The notes: generated from the letters alone by a model not told the origin. A stretch of 47,759 nt of DNA from Oscillatoria sp. (GCA_011390515.1 JAABSJ010000018.1:1-47759), one strand, 5' to 3'. Shown: positions 1 through 7,053, numbered from the stretch's first letter. Program-made: numbers and translations.

Positions 1-743
1 CAGATATTCTGCTGATTGATGAGGTGTTAGCCGTCGGAGATGTCAAGTTTAAAATTAAGTGTCATCGACGGTTGGCGCAATTGCGGGAAACGGGGACGGC
101 TTTTATTTTGGTGTCCCATAATTCTCACAGTTTGCTGAATGTTTGCGATCGCTCGATTTATTTGAAAAAAGGCCAACTAATTACCTCCGGGGAAACCGAG
201 TCGGTGATTCGCCACTATGAGGAAGACCTCTGTTTGAGTGGGACGGATAAGGCAACTGGCGCAATGGTGCTTCCGCCCAAATCCCCCGAGGAAAGCATGG
301 GGTTAGATATTACCCAGGTTTGTTTTAAAGATGAAGGGGGAAATGTTTTAGAATATGTCAATTCTGGGGAACCGGCTTGTTTATCTGTAGAGTGTAAGTC
401 ATCGGGGTATTTTGAGAATGCCAATTTGGGGTTTTTACTCACCGGATTAGGAGGCGATCGCGAGTATGTTTTATATCTGACAACGGCCAGTGATAATGAG
501 TTGTTGGAAATCTCTCCCGGACGAGTGGAAATTCAGATGCACTTACCCCATTGCGGGTTAGTGCCCGGTGCTTATAGTGCCAAGATTTATATCAGAACCG
601 GGGTGAAATCCTTGGATATTGTAGAATCCTTTAGATTTACGGTGAAATCTAATAAAGTAACTAGCCGATGTCTGTTTTATCAACCTCGGAGTTGGAAAGT
701 GCTTCATCATCAGGATTCCACCTCTGGCAAAATACCGGATTGA
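1..743 (+). CDS. Polysaccharide/O-antigen export ABC transporter ATP-binding protein, Wzt type (5' partial)
   Basis: The reading frame is open from base 3, so the start lies outside the window. The visible part begins in the Walker B region (ILLIDEVLAVGD), followed by the H-loop (FILVSHNSHSLLNVCDR) and the end of the nucleotide-binding domain (LKKGQLITSGETESVI). About 150 residues then form a beta-rich C-terminal domain. In Wzt and TagH relatives such a domain binds the end of the glycan chain before export across the inner membrane. The C-terminal domain is inferred from length and beta-strand pattern; its substrate cannot be read from sequence. The permease (Wzm type) is expected upstream, outside the window. 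Confidence 0.85.
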   Translation, partial: DILLIDEVLAVGDVKFKIKCHRRLAQLRETGTAFILVSHNSHSLLNVCDRSIYLKKGQLITSGETESVIRHYEEDLCLSGTDKATGAMVLPPKSPEESMGLDITQVCFKDEGGNVLEYVNSGEPACLSVECKSSGYFENANLGFLLTGLGGDREYVLYLTTASDNELLEISPGRVEIQMHLPHCGLVPGAYSAKIYIRTGVKSLDIVESFRFTVKSNKVTSRCLFYQPRSWKVLHHQDSTSGKIPD

Positions 744-797
744 TCCCCCCAACCCCATACGCATCAAGCTAAGGCTTCCATCCTTATGGGTTAAATG

Positions 798-824
798 TTT
801 TCAGGGATGGGGCCTCCCTGAAAA
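798..824. terminator. Inverted repeat, possible terminator of the export ATPase gene
   Basis: A perfect 10-bp stem (TTTTCAGGGA / TCCCTGAAAA) with a 7-nt loop lies 55 bp after the upstream stop. It has A/T tails on both sides but no long T run, so termination is only possible. Confidence 0.35.
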
Positions 825-903
825 CTATCCAGGTAATGGATGTGGCTGTCGAGCAGGGATAGGGTCGTTTTTCGGGTTCGTTTTTGTTTGCAAAGCCGAT
901 TAA

Positions 904-964
904 TAGACCTCTTGCAAAATTCTTTAAAGCCCCCCTTCTTAAGGGGGGTTGGGGGGATCAATCC
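904..964 (+). repeat. Truncated copy of a miniature element (left end)
   Basis: This matches almost base for base the left 60 bp of the element at 12728-12808: TAGACCTCTTGCAAAATTC, then the AAAGCCCCCC...GGGGGG core and GGGATCAATCCTT. The right terminal repeat is missing here and the sequence passes into the possible ferredoxin-like remnant. The rest of 744-1219 holds no gene I can support. Confidence 0.7.
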
Positions 965-1029
965 TTATCATTTTGGCATACAGATAGCGAGCAAGATGCA
1001 AAGCAAGTAGGCATAGCTGGTGCTTACCG

Positions 1030-1140
1030 CACTACAAGACTTTCAGTAATCCAGAGGAAGTGCCTGCGGTGGTAGAGCGACATCTCAAAGTTGGCGAACC
1101 CGTTAAAAAGATGATATACTCTAAATTTCACCAGAGCTAA
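1030..1140 (+). pseudogene. Possible 3' remnant of a thioredoxin-like [2Fe-2S] ferredoxin gene
   Basis: One frame reads HYKTFSNPEEVPAVVERHL, continues as a short Lys-rich tail (GEPVKKMIYSKFH) and stops at TAA 1138-1140. From memory this resembles the C-terminal end of cyanobacterial (2Fe-2S) ferredoxin-domain proteins, where an EEVPAIVEQHL-type segment precedes GxPV and a YxKFHP-like end. The iron-binding cysteines would lie upstream and are absent. In-frame sequence before the match stops at 985-987 and looks non-coding. A truncated mobile-element copy sits just upstream. Assignment rests on one short motif and could be wrong. Confidence 0.35.
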
Positions 1141-1219
1141 ACGGAAAACTTTTAATAAAGTCTAACAGAAGGCAAAGGGTATCGGAACCGGAGAATCTAG
1201 CGGTGTGGGTTAACAAAAG

Positions 1220-2392
1220 ATGAAAAAAATTAAGTTGTGGTTGCTCGATACGCCGGTTAAATTTAAAACTTGGTTGGGAACAAAGCAAGAGTCCTTATCA
1301 ACAGAAACCAGTGAAGAATTGCCACTAGATTTTGTAAAATCCGTAAAACGGGCGATCGCTGATTTGCCAGCGCCGCCCACTCATCAAAAAGCCGTACAAG
1401 CCGCATTTGTTGAAGCGATCGCTCGGTGGCGAGAAAATCCGGATGCGCCGAATAGTTTAGTGATTTTGGGCAGTCCCTTAGATGAAATGTCTCGGTTGTT
1501 TCGAGACACCCTGGAAGCGTGGGAAAACGAGAATGGTTTGCGAGTGCGATCGGTGAAATCGCAAATGTGTCCTCACGATTATGCCGAAATAAAAACCAAT
1601 TTTCAAGTGGAATTGGGTGTGGGGGAAGGATTTTCCCCAGACAATCCAGAGTTAGAAGCTCGTCAAGAAACTATTGTGATTCCCCGCTTAGACTGGTGCT
1701 TTTTGCGTTGCATCGGCGGTTTAGAAGCGATTGAACTTTTGCGAGATACGATTTATAAAGATGCGTCACGGTTTTGGCTGATCGGTTGCAACCAGTTGGC
1801 ATGGACGTATTTAGATTATGTGGTTCAAGTGAGTGCCTATTTTCAGCAAACGCAGTTGCTGCCACAGCTCAACGGTTCTCAGTTGCAAGAGTGGTTGCAG
1901 CCTGCCAGGAGAGAATTAAAGCTTTATTTTAATGGCAGTCTAGATGAACTAGATGAAGAAGAACAGGCAAAACTGCAAGAGCAATATTTTGATCGGTTAG
2001 CGAATATTTCCCAGGGAATTACTTCGGTTGCAGCCAATTTGTGGCTGCGATCGCTCTATAGTGAGTCTCCAGAAACCGATGCGAGCGATTCTCCCGACGC
2101 AGATTCAAACTCCACTGTGCAGCCCATTGGACAAGGAAAAGCAAACTTACCCGACTTACCCGTCTTGCTTCCCGAAGATCGATATTTGCTGTACTCCCTG
2201 CTGTTACATGGAGGCATGAGTTTATCCCATTTAGCGTTAAGTTTGGGAGAAACTGAAAGCAACGTTCAAGCAAGGGTTCATTTTTTGTGGTTGAACGATG
2301 CGATCGAGCGCGATCGCAATTTTCTCTGGGTTGAACCCGCTCACTATCCTCGAATTAGCTCCCTTTTGGCACAAAACAACTTTTTGGTTTGA
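1220..2392 (+). CDS. Conserved cyanobacterial protein, degenerate P-loop ATPase-like, next to mscS
   Basis: 390 residues; not recognised as a named family. The N-terminus is Lys-rich. An alpha/beta region (about 60-240) has strand-turn elements such as LVILGSP and a block (CFLRCIGGLEAIELLRD, then FWLIGCNQLAWTYLD) that resembles Walker B and sensor regions of AAA/STAND-like ATPases, but no Walker A GxxxxGKS/T is present. A Ser/Asp-rich linker (about 284-305) leads to a C-terminal winged-helix-like domain (about 315-390). No signal peptide or membrane segment is seen. The mscS gene follows after 186 bp on the same strand, suggesting a functional partner. The ATP-independent role is inference. 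The ATG has no clear Shine-Dalgarno sequence. Confidence 0.75.
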   Translation: MKKIKLWLLDTPVKFKTWLGTKQESLSTETSEELPLDFVKSVKRAIADLPAPPTHQKAVQAAFVEAIARWRENPDAPNSLVILGSPLDEMSRLFRDTLEAWENENGLRVRSVKSQMCPHDYAEIKTNFQVELGVGEGFSPDNPELEARQETIVIPRLDWCFLRCIGGLEAIELLRDTIYKDASRFWLIGCNQLAWTYLDYVVQVSAYFQQTQLLPQLNGSQLQEWLQPARRELKLYFNGSLDELDEEEQAKLQEQYFDRLANISQGITSVAANLWLRSLYSESPETDASDSPDADSNSTVQPIGQGKANLPDLPVLLPEDRYLLYSLLLHGGMSLSHLALSLGETESNVQARVHFLWLNDAIERDRNFLWVEPAHYPRISSLLAQNNFLV

Positions 2393-2578
2393 TGATAGAT
2401 AGCCTCTTTATCGGTTTTTGGATTGGGAGAGGGGAAACTTCTGAATTCACTGCCCGGTTTACGAGCTAGAATAGCGAATCATTGTGTAGTTTTGATAGTG
2501 GATTGATTTGGGAATGAAATTGTGTTACTCTATTGATTTCAATAAGCTTTCTCTAGTTTCTATAAAAAATTAGCTCGG

Positions 2579-3460
2579 ATGCCGATACTCTTTTCTTCTC
2601 TAGACGTGCAACTCGCTCAATTTCCAGTTTATGTCGCGCAAGCGATCGCAGAAAGTGCAGAAGACGAAGGTCAGCTACTGACTGAGATTACTTTAGGTAA
2701 AATCGCTAACGCTTTTATCATTCTGACGTTCGCCTACATATTGCTGTTAGGGAGCGAAAAACTAATCGAATGGCTGTCGGAGAAAGTACCCAGCCGTCTG
2801 CGTTTGATTATCAAGCAATCTCTCCCGTTTTGGAGGGCGATCGTAATTATTCTGTCAGGATTTACATTGCTGCAATTATTTTTCCGCTTGTCCCCGAGTA
2901 ACGTTTTAGCGTTGACGGGAACTACTGCCGTTGCATTGGGATTTGCATTTAAAGATTATGCCAGTTCGTTAATTGCTGGCGTGGTGGCACTGTTTGAAGG
3001 CCCTTATCGAGTAGGCGATCGCGTCCAAATTAACGAACATTATGGGGAAATTGTCAGCTATGGGCTCAGAGGAATTCGCATTCAAACTCCCGGAGACAAT
3101 TTAGTGACAATTCCCCATAATAAAATTTGGACGGAAGCAATTTCTAATGCGAATACGGGGGAACTGGAAGCGCAGTGCATCACGAACTTTTATTTCGCTC
3201 ATAATGTTGATGTAGAACTGGTGATAAAGATTTTATATCAAGCTGCATACACCAGCAAATACACTCAAATCAAATTGCCGATTGTGGTGGTTATGCAAGA
3301 ACAACCCTGGGGAACTCACTTTAAATTGAAATCCTATCCAATGGATGCTCGCGATGAATTTGTGTATCAGACAGATTTGCTCAAGCGAGCTAAAACAACC
3401 TTGGCGAAATATGGGATTGCCTATCCCGAACCCCGGTTTTCTTATGGCGATCGCGACTAG
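2579..3460 (+). CDS. MscS-family mechanosensitive ion channel
   Basis: 293 residues, close to the compact MscS core. Membrane helices lie at about 42-60 and 84-104. The pore-lining TM3 (about 107-140) carries the family pattern GTTAVALGFAFKDYASSLIAG. The cytoplasmic beta domain follows (YRVGDRVQI, GEIVSYGLRGIRIQT, VTIPHNKIW) and then an alpha/beta vestibule. Such channels open under membrane tension to release osmolytes after hypo-osmotic shock and sit in the inner membrane. The gene upstream may encode a cytoplasmic partner. The ATG is the first in frame, without a strong ribosome site. Confidence 0.93.
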   Translation: MPILFSSLDVQLAQFPVYVAQAIAESAEDEGQLLTEITLGKIANAFIILTFAYILLLGSEKLIEWLSEKVPSRLRLIIKQSLPFWRAIVIILSGFTLLQLFFRLSPSNVLALTGTTAVALGFAFKDYASSLIAGVVALFEGPYRVGDRVQINEHYGEIVSYGLRGIRIQTPGDNLVTIPHNKIWTEAISNANTGELEAQCITNFYFAHNVDVELVIKILYQAAYTSKYTQIKLPIVVVMQEQPWGTHFKLKSYPMDARDEFVYQTDLLKRAKTTLAKYGIAYPEPRFSYGDRD

Positions 3461-3543
3461 AACCGCCAAGATTTCCCTTTGATTCTTGCTTCTGCAAGTA
3501 GGGTGTCAAGGCTAAAAGTGTAAGGGCACAGACGCAGTGCGAT

Positions 3544-3580
3544 CGGCATCTCTACGGGAACTGTTCCCGTAGAGATGCCG
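3544..3580. repeat. Near-perfect 37-bp palindrome after mscS
   Basis: Two 18-nt arms (CGGCATCTCTACGGGAAC and its exact complement) flank a single T. It lies between the convergent mscS gene and the ygfZ remnant. It can form a long hairpin but has no T run. Confidence 0.8.
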
Positions 3581-3590
3581 AAGTTCCCGA

Positions 3591-3872
3591 TTATTCTGCC
3601 ACGGTTGCCAAATATCCTCGCGTCACAAATGGCACATCAACCACTTCCCCACCAGCATCACCGACTTGCACTGCCAAACCTGCACCACCTGCTTTGGTGC
3701 GGATGTAAGCTAATCCAAACCACCCATCTGCGATCGCCGTACAACTGGTGAGCGTGCCGACTTTTTCCTCACCAACAGTAACTGAAGATCCAGGTTCTGC
3801 GGGGGCCCTGAGTTTCACGCCCCACAGTTGTACTTTGACCCCTTTGTAAGTGTTGAGACGTGCGTTTGCCAT
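3591..3872 (-). pseudogene. ygfZ: 5'-truncated ygfZ (folate-binding GcvT-like protein) remnant
   Basis: The 93 codons match the C-terminal third of the YgfZ/IbaG-type folate-binding family. The frame enters inside the signature region that normally reads like KGCYxGQExxARLNTYKGVK: only ARLNTYKGVK remains, after a chance ATG. The beta-barrel end follows (WGVKLRAPAEPGSSV, GEEKVGTLTSCT, GLAYIRTKAGGAGL). Intact YgfZ proteins are about 300 residues and help maintain Fe-S enzymes. The N-terminal two thirds are missing; upstream DNA holds a miniature element and no matching coding sequence. The residual frame is free of stops, so the loss may be recent, or the piece could be a translated fragment. 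Confidence 0.7.
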
Positions 3873-3949
3873 CGGAGTCGATAAATAGTTCCCACTACTG
3901 AGGCCGACCCAATTTCCGAAGGAACATTCGTAACAAACAGATTGAATTC

Positions 3950-4075
3950 TATAGCAATCCTAAATGATTTGTACCTCACCCGATGTCCCCTCTCCCCCTG
4001 AGCTAAGTCGAAGGGCTGGGCCGCCGACGGTTGGGGGCCGCCATCGTCTTCCACAACTGATTTAGGACTGCTATA
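3950..4075. mobile_element. TA-flanked miniature inverted-repeat element, 126 bp
   Basis: The ends TATAGCAATCCTAAATGA (3950-3967) and TGATTTAGGACTGCTATA (4058-4075) are inverted repeats matching at 16 of 18 positions, with TA at both edges as expected for IS630/Tc1-type insertion. The inside has no transposase and contains CCCTCTCCCCCTGAGC-type sequence shared with the element at 43993. Confidence 0.75.
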
Positions 4076-4255
4076 GCTGAAAAAATGCAGCGATCGGAGC
4101 TCGTCGGCTCTTAATCACGGCTGCCAGAAGCCGGAGGTAATTGCGTGAGATTTTGGCTCCCCGAATCCTGTGGGTCTTGACTCCAACTGAATTCGGTGCG
4201 GTTGGGGAACCAGAGCGCTTGCTTCGCCCCAAACCCAGGCAGCATCAGGGATTCA

Positions 4256-4306
4256 CCTTAGCTTGATGCCTATGCCCCCACCCTTAAGAAGGGGGGCTTT
4301 TGTGCT
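4256..4306. repeat. Fragment of the C-run repeat seen at 745-790 and 904-964
   Basis: In reverse orientation this carries AAAGCCCCCCTTCTTAAGGG and, beside it, GCATCAAGCTAAGG; the latter also occurs at 761-774. Read forward it ends with a GGGGGGC TTTTG hairpin-like end that could act as a weak terminator. No gene is supported between 3873 and 4522 apart from the element at 3950. Confidence 0.5.
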
Positions 4307-4446
4307 CGGGACGGGGCGATCGCGCGTCACGCACTCTTGGCAGCTTAAACCCTTACTCTTAGACTGGAGGCAGAGCCACATCACGAGGAAAGCACTCCTC
4401 TCCCTCTAGGTAGAAATCCGGACCAAAAGTTATCCCGATTGGGGGG

Positions 4447-4475
4447 TTGACATCGGGTTTGAGCTTTGTTAGGTT
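4447..4475 (+). promoter_or_regulatory. Candidate sigma-70 promoter of the aroF leader
   Basis: A perfect -35 TTGACA (4447-4452) is followed after exactly 17 bp by TAGGTT (4470-4475), a weak -10. Predicted transcription would start near 4482, giving a leader of roughly 370 nt before aroF and about 40 nt before the first leader peptide. Confidence 0.55.
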
Positions 4476-4522
4476 TAGTCTATCTAGGACTAAATTCAAT
4501 TGATTCATCCATTCTCATCATC

Positions 4523-4579
4523 ATGTTAAACCGCAGCCCCTTCTTTTATTTTTGGTTTATCTTGGTTCACCGGCAGTGA
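4523..4579 (+). CDS. aroF leader peptide 1, 18 residues with run FFYFWF
   Basis: The ORF starts at ATG 4523 and stops at TGA 4577-4579. It begins MLNRSP, continues with six aromatic codons in a row (Phe Phe Tyr Phe Trp Phe, 4541-4558) and ends ILVHRQ. Such a run is the classic mark of a leader peptide whose translation senses aminoacyl-tRNA supply, as in E. coli pheA and trp leaders. Codons near the stop contain GGTTCACCGG (4564-4573), which can pair with CTGGTGAACC (4602-4611) and so exclude the terminator that follows. No Shine-Dalgarno is visible, which is common in cyanobacteria. Function is inferred from architecture; no relative is known to me. Confidence 0.75.
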   Translation: MLNRSPFFYFWFILVHRQ

Positions 4580-4601
4580 ATCCATTTTGACATGGAAACC
4601 C

Positions 4602-4636
4602 CTGGTGAACCGCAGAAGCAACGCTGCGGTTTTTTG
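4602..4636 (+). terminator. Attenuator 1: intrinsic terminator with competing antiterminator
   Basis: Terminator stem AACCGCAG (4608-4615) / CTGCGGTT (4624-4631), 8-nt loop, followed by TTTTTTG. Its 5' arm overlaps 4602-4611, which is complementary to 4564-4573 inside leader peptide 1 (10 bp, one G-U). The two structures cannot form together. The same AACCGCAG also occurs at 4529-4536 inside the leader ORF, an additional possible partner for the 3' arm. Confidence 0.8.
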
Positions 4637-4678
4637 TTGGTTTGAAACACTCTCTCGTAAAGGAAAAAGGCGATCGCT

Positions 4679-4744
4679 ATGACATCTCATCTCCCTAACT
4701 GGTTTTTTGGCTTCTACTTTTGGCTCCCAAAGAGTTCTGGGTAG
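4679..4744 (+). CDS. aroF leader peptide 2, 21 residues with run WFFGFYFW
   Basis: The ORF starts at ATG 4679, with AAAAGG 8 nt upstream (4665-4670) as ribosome site, and stops at TAG 4742-4744. It reads MTSHLPN, then WFFGFYFW (seven aromatic codons in eight, 4700-4723), then LPKSSG. It lies 100 bp after leader peptide 1 and has the same plan: aromatic codons in the middle, an antiterminator arm in the last codons (4731-4742), then an intrinsic terminator. All three aromatic amino acids are represented in both peptides, matching a regulator of the common aromatic pathway rather than of one branch. Confidence 0.82.
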   Translation: MTSHLPNWFFGFYFWLPKSSG

Positions 4745-4771
4745 GTTTTGTCATGATGCCAAATCGCCTCC

Positions 4772-4804
4772 GCCCGGAACTTTCAACAGGTTCCGGGCTT
4801 TTTT
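4772..4804 (+). terminator. Attenuator 2: intrinsic terminator with competing antiterminator
   Basis: Perfect 9-bp stem GCCCGGAAC (4772-4780) / GTTCCGGGC (4790-4798), 9-nt loop, then six T. Bases 4731-4742 (AGAGTTCTGGGT, end of leader 2) can pair with 4772-4783 (12 bp including three G-U), which removes the 5' arm of the terminator. Aligned with attenuator 1, both antiterminator arms lie just before the leader stop codon. Confidence 0.87.
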
Positions 4805-4854
4805 ATTGTCCATCTTGATTATTTGTAGATTATTTGTACATAAGGAGTAACCCA

Positions 4855-5712
4855 ATGAAAAATGCCAAACTCGTCAACAAATCTCATCCCACGCAACAAA
4901 CCGCCATTTCTATAGGCGATCGCACGACGATTGGGGGCCAAGACTTATTAATCATTGGCGGTCCCTGTGCCGTGGAGAGTCTCGAACAAATGGAAACCGT
5001 CGCCCGTCACCTCGCCCATGCACCCGTGCAACTATTACGCGGTGGCGTCTTCAAACCCCGCACCTCCCCCTACTCCTTTCAAGGCATGGGAGATGCGGGG
5101 TTAACTATTTTATCGACAGTGCGTCAGCGCTATGGGATTCCCGTGGTGACGGAGGTGATGTCAATTCATCAAATTGAAAGCATTGTCGCCCACGCGGATC
5201 TGTTACAAGTAGGCAGTCGGAATATGCAAAATTTCGACTTGCTCAAAGCATTAGGGGAAGCGGGTAAACCTGTGTTGTTGAAGCGGGGACTGGCAGCGAC
5301 TCTGGAAGAATTTGTGTTTGCTGCCGAATATATCCTGTCTCATGGGAATCCGGATGTGATTCTCTGTGAACGGGGGATCCGCAGTTTCGATTCGTTTACC
5401 AGGAATATTCTGGATTTGGGGGCAGTGGTGGCCCTGAAACAGATTACCCATTTGCCGGTGATGGTGGACCCGTCTCATGCCGCAGGGAAGCGAGAATTGG
5501 TGGCAGGATTAGCAAGGGCGGCAGTGGCAGCAGGGGCCGATGGATTGATTATTGAGTGTCATCCAGAACCGGAACAGTCGGTGTCTGATGCCAGACAGGC
5601 GCTGTCTCTTCCCGAAATGGTAGAATTGGTGCAGAGTTTAGGTCCCGTGGCAGCAGCAGTAGGGCGTCGGGTGCGTGGGGTGGAAGCTGTGCGGGAATTA
5701 TCAGCAGCTTAA
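4855..5712 (+). CDS. aroF: 3-deoxy-7-phosphoheptulonate (DAHP) synthase
   Basis: 285 residues. Catalyses phosphoenolpyruvate plus erythrose 4-phosphate to DAHP, the first step of the shikimate pathway to Phe, Tyr, Trp and plastoquinone/phylloquinone precursors; cytosolic, metal-dependent. Family signatures: GGPCAVES (about 35-42), FKPRTSPYSFQG (66-77), LLKRG, CERG, DPSHAAGKRELV and ECHPEPEQSVSD. Length and pattern fit the B. subtilis/KDO8P-like type (AroA I-beta), which lacks the E. coli AroF/G/H feedback site; no ACT or chorismate-mutase domain is fused. The chosen ATG has AAGGAG 7 nt upstream (4842-4847); an upstream TTG at 4834 has none. Expression appears to be set by the two attenuators upstream. 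Confidence 0.96.
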   Translation: MKNAKLVNKSHPTQQTAISIGDRTTIGGQDLLIIGGPCAVESLEQMETVARHLAHAPVQLLRGGVFKPRTSPYSFQGMGDAGLTILSTVRQRYGIPVVTEVMSIHQIESIVAHADLLQVGSRNMQNFDLLKALGEAGKPVLLKRGLAATLEEFVFAAEYILSHGNPDVILCERGIRSFDSFTRNILDLGAVVALKQITHLPVMVDPSHAAGKRELVAGLARAAVAAGADGLIIECHPEPEQSVSDARQALSLPEMVELVQSLGPVAAAVGRRVRGVEAVRELSAA

Positions 5713-5723
5713 TCGCAGTGGGA

Positions 5724-5758
5724 GACTCGGATGGGTTGAGGGTTGGGAAATCCGAGTC
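5724..5758 (+). terminator. Possible terminator of aroF
   Basis: Stem GACTCGGAT / ATCCGAGTC (9 bp) with a 17-nt loop starts 12 bp after the aroF stop and is followed by TTCCATTT. The T run is weak. Confidence 0.45.
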
Positions 5759-5880
5759 TTCCATTTCTAGATGCAAACGCCAATTCGGTGAGTGACCTTG
5801 CCGCGCCAGATGAGTTGTGGATACAATAAAAGTATCTGGGTGAATCACAAGGCCGGGGTGTCTTGAGTTCCAAAGGATGA

Positions 5881-6093
5881 GTGTCATGTGTCGTTTGTCA
5901 TGTGTCGTTTGTCATGTGTCGTTTGTCATGTGTCGTTTGTCATGTGTCGTTTGTCATTTGTCCTTTGTCATTTGTCCTTTGTCCAATGACTAATGACCAA
6001 TGACTAATGACCAATAACCAATAACCAATGACAAAGGACCAATGACCAATGACAAAGGACCAATAACCAATGACCAATGACCAATGACCAATT
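5881..6093. repeat. Heptamer repeat array that switches orientation
   Basis: About 100 bp of TTTGTCATGTGTCG-type units (14-bp period, 7-bp subperiod) turn near 5985 into about 105 bp of complementary-sense units such as TGACCAATGACTAA and GACAAAGGACC. This is the cyanobacterial short tandem repeat family related to STRR2 (TTGGTCA). The two halves can fold back on each other. The array ends 20 bp before the next gene. Confidence 0.9.
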
Positions 6094-6113
6094 CTAGCCA
6101 CTAGAACCCACTT

Positions 6114-6695
6114 ATGACTGAGATATTTGGAGACTTCATTGAGGATTTGCCCTCGGGAACGGAATATTTGATTTTGGGATTTTCTCCCGCTTCGATTCCC
6201 CTCAAGCAGCGCTGGCGAAATAATGGATTATCGGCAGATTTTCTGGCAGATTATTTAACTACGTTTTTTCCAGGTAGTGATGAAAGCGCTTCACATTTGA
6301 ATAAAAAAGCCGAAATACAATGTGCAGTCAGCTATATTGCCAATGAGCTCCTAGAAAATGCCATGAAGTTTAGTGCGGAGACTCAGGGATATCCGATTAG
6401 TATTCAACTTCACTTAAATTCTGAAAAAATTATTTTTGTTACCACTAATAGTATTTGCCGGGAGAAACTGGACGGGTTTCAGGCATTTTTAAAGCGGTTA
6501 AGCACTGAGGACCCCCTGCAACTCTACATTGACCAACTGGAAAAAAATGCCCAAGAGGGTAGCAGCAGCGCATCGGGATTGGGTTTTCTGACCATGATCA
6601 ACGACTATGACGCTAAGATCGGGTGGAAATTTCAGGATATGAACGGGGCGCAAAAAGCGATCGCCGTAACCACAATGGTACAGCTCTTATTATAA
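6114..6695 (+). CDS. slr1658-superfamily regulator (DUF6272-like, GHKL ATPase-like)
   Basis: 193 residues. The segment NELLENAMKFS (about 82-92) resembles the N-box of GHKL (histidine kinase/anti-sigma) ATPases, and SASGLGFLTMINDY (about 152-165) resembles the G2 box; the domain lacks a phospho-acceptor histidine. I recall this family as adjacent to slr1659-type STAS-like proteins, and such a protein follows here at 7054. By analogy with SpoIIAB/RsbW partners it may bind and regulate the STAS-like protein, but that is inference. Soluble, no membrane segment. The ATG follows a heptamer repeat array with no clear ribosome site. Confidence 0.75.
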   Translation: MTEIFGDFIEDLPSGTEYLILGFSPASIPLKQRWRNNGLSADFLADYLTTFFPGSDESASHLNKKAEIQCAVSYIANELLENAMKFSAETQGYPISIQLHLNSEKIIFVTTNSICREKLDGFQAFLKRLSTEDPLQLYIDQLEKNAQEGSSSASGLGFLTMINDYDAKIGWKFQDMNGAQKAIAVTTMVQLLL

Positions 6696-7053
6696 ACTCA
6701 TTAATATCGAGATCCTCGGACCCCTATCCGATTCTATTATTTGGCCGGTGGGACAGTTGCTCGCACAGAGCGCGGCGCAAGTGATCAGGGGCGATCGCTC
6801 CGCGCAGGGCCAGTGTTGTCAATGAACTGAAGGGGTAATTCTACTGAACACTATCCCGGCTTTGTCCCGTACCATTAATTAGGGAGTGATTCGGCGCGCA
6901 TCCGTCAGCGTCGGCGAGTGCATCGACTAAAACCGGAGAAAAATGAGAGAGGAGGCAATCCAATCTGGGCAAACTACGGTTAGGATCGGCAAGCTGACCC
7001 TCTTACTCCTTGTACCCTTAAACCGAGATCCCTTATTAACGACTTGACTACTG
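6696..7053. other. 358-bp gap between the two partner genes
   Basis: One HIP1 site (GCGATCGC) near 6790. No open frame, terminator or repeat that I can support. The length leaves room for a separate promoter for the STAS-like gene. Confidence 0.4.

Noticed and set aside
884..1075. 63-codon ORF across the repeat and possible ferredoxin remnant
   Set aside because: Its frame is made mostly of the miniature-element repeat and differs from the frame with the ferredoxin-like tail.
3815..4054. 79-codon minus-strand ORF
   Set aside because: It spans the miniature element and the ygfZ break; composition and lack of any protein-like pattern argue against coding.
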